This document shows, piece by piece, positions 63,590 to 64,000 of a stretch of DNA of 64,000 nucleotides. Each line of letters begins with the position of its first letter. The stretch's first letter is position 1. The stretch is taken from the NCBI GenBank assembly GCA_933207985.1, contig OW240915.1, positions 106,233,271 through 106,297,270 on the forward strand. The letters run 5' to 3'. Both the position numbers and the translations under genes were made by a program. The notes under the pieces were generated by a model. The model did not search any database, was not told the DNA's origin, and saw only the letters and a program-made list of their open reading frames with translations. This DNA comes from Pelobates cultripes (Eukaryota > Chordata > Amphibia > Anura > Pelobatidae).

Positions 63590-64000
63590 TAGTGTGCATG
63601 TGTGTTTAAGTGAGCATGTCTGTAGTGTGCGTGTGTGTGTGTGCATGTGTGTAAGTGAGCTTGTAGTGACCTTTTTGTGTCTATGAGCTTGTATGGATCA
63701 GAGAGCTACTATGTGTGTCAGTTAACCTGTGTGCAGTGATCTTGCAGTGTGCCAGTACACTTGTCTGTAGTGAGCTTATGTGTGTCAGTGAGCTTGTCTA
63801 TTGTGAGCTTGTTTGCCAGTGAGCTTGTAGTGAACTTTTTTGTGTCAGTGAGCTTGTCTTTTTGTGTTTATCGGAGATTTACTCTGTGTGTCAATGAGCA
63901 TGGCTACTGTGAGCTTGTGTTTGTCATTGAGCTTGTCTGTAATCCACTTGTGTGAGTGTGTCAGTGAGCTTGTGAGTGTTTGTCTGTGAACTTGTCTGTA
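63590..64000. repeat. TGTGTCAGTGAGCTTG satellite array
   Basis: At least 400 bp of units such as TGTGTCAGTGAGCTTGTC and GTGAGCTTGTAGTGA, continuing past the window end. Confidence 0.9.

Overview
The window reads as intergenic and intronic DNA from a large, repeat-rich vertebrate genome, most probably an anuran amphibian other than a model Xenopus. The clues are TTAAAGG-ended T2/Kolobok-like MITEs, CR1, L2 and L1 LINEs side by side with Penelope-like elements (PLEs) and several Tc1/mariner families, a Tf1/sushi-type Ty3 element, long (TA)n tracts, and part of a PKC-like kinase gene with the lysine/glutamate-rich N-terminus that I associate from memory with an anuran-expanded kinase family. There are no operons, rRNAs, tRNAs or CRISPR arrays. 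Two 100-N assembly gaps lie at 13878-13977 and 24739-24838.

Layout. 1-2020: the 5' end of a minus-strand Ty3/sushi retrotransposon (retropepsin, gag, complete LTR with a visible self-priming signal). 2630-3640: broken Tc1 transposon. 3638-5392: GC-rich palindrome, a GTGTGAGTG array and two abutting T2-like MITEs. 5.4-9.3 kb: AT-rich spacer, L1 ORF2 remnant, and a 1-kb AC/TG array that switches strand twice. 10.7-11.1 kb: second sushi-type LTR fragment. 11.2-13.9 kb: PLE-type foldback and a decayed PLE ORF. 15.7-19.4 kb: MITE, a hammerhead-bearing PLE unit, and a 1.3-kb near-perfect palindrome carrying two opposed hammerhead motifs and flanked by a 17-bp target duplication. 19.4-24 kb: mostly unassigned AT-rich DNA with an LTR-like stretch. 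24-30.6 kb: repeat-family copies, minisatellites, a CR1 ORF1 copy and a solo LTR. 30.6-34.7 kb: an apparently intact PLE with two overlapping ORFs, GIY-YIG endonuclease and 200-bp inverted terminal repeats. 34.8-36.9 kb: a multicopy repeat in both orientations.

36.9-41.3 kb holds the only host gene I can support: four spliced exons (minus strand) of a PKC-like AGC kinase. Its introns contain a Tc1 transposon, a minisatellite and (TA)n. The exons for the HRD/DFG catalytic loop are not in the window. 42.4-45.6 kb: Tc1 and L2 remnants. 46.4-48.7 kb: a TIR-flanked element carrying a 1.3-kb polypyrimidine satellite and a CpG-rich hairpin centred on TGACGTCA. 52.4-60.7 kb: one CR1 LINE (ORF1 plus endonuclease/reverse transcriptase) split by an ORF1-only L1, an L2 tail, a hammerhead-bearing element that itself contains a hAT-like MITE, and a TTAA MITE. 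61-64 kb: Tc1 scrap, unassigned DNA and a TGTGTCAGTGAGCTTG array.

The genes do not form a pathway. They are layers of selfish elements inserted into one another around a small piece of a kinase gene. The most informative signals are mechanistic: self-priming in the LTR element, hammerhead folds repeated across PLE-derived units, an ATGA-coupled two-ORF PLE, an L1 that retains only ORF1, and transposons that carry satellite arrays.
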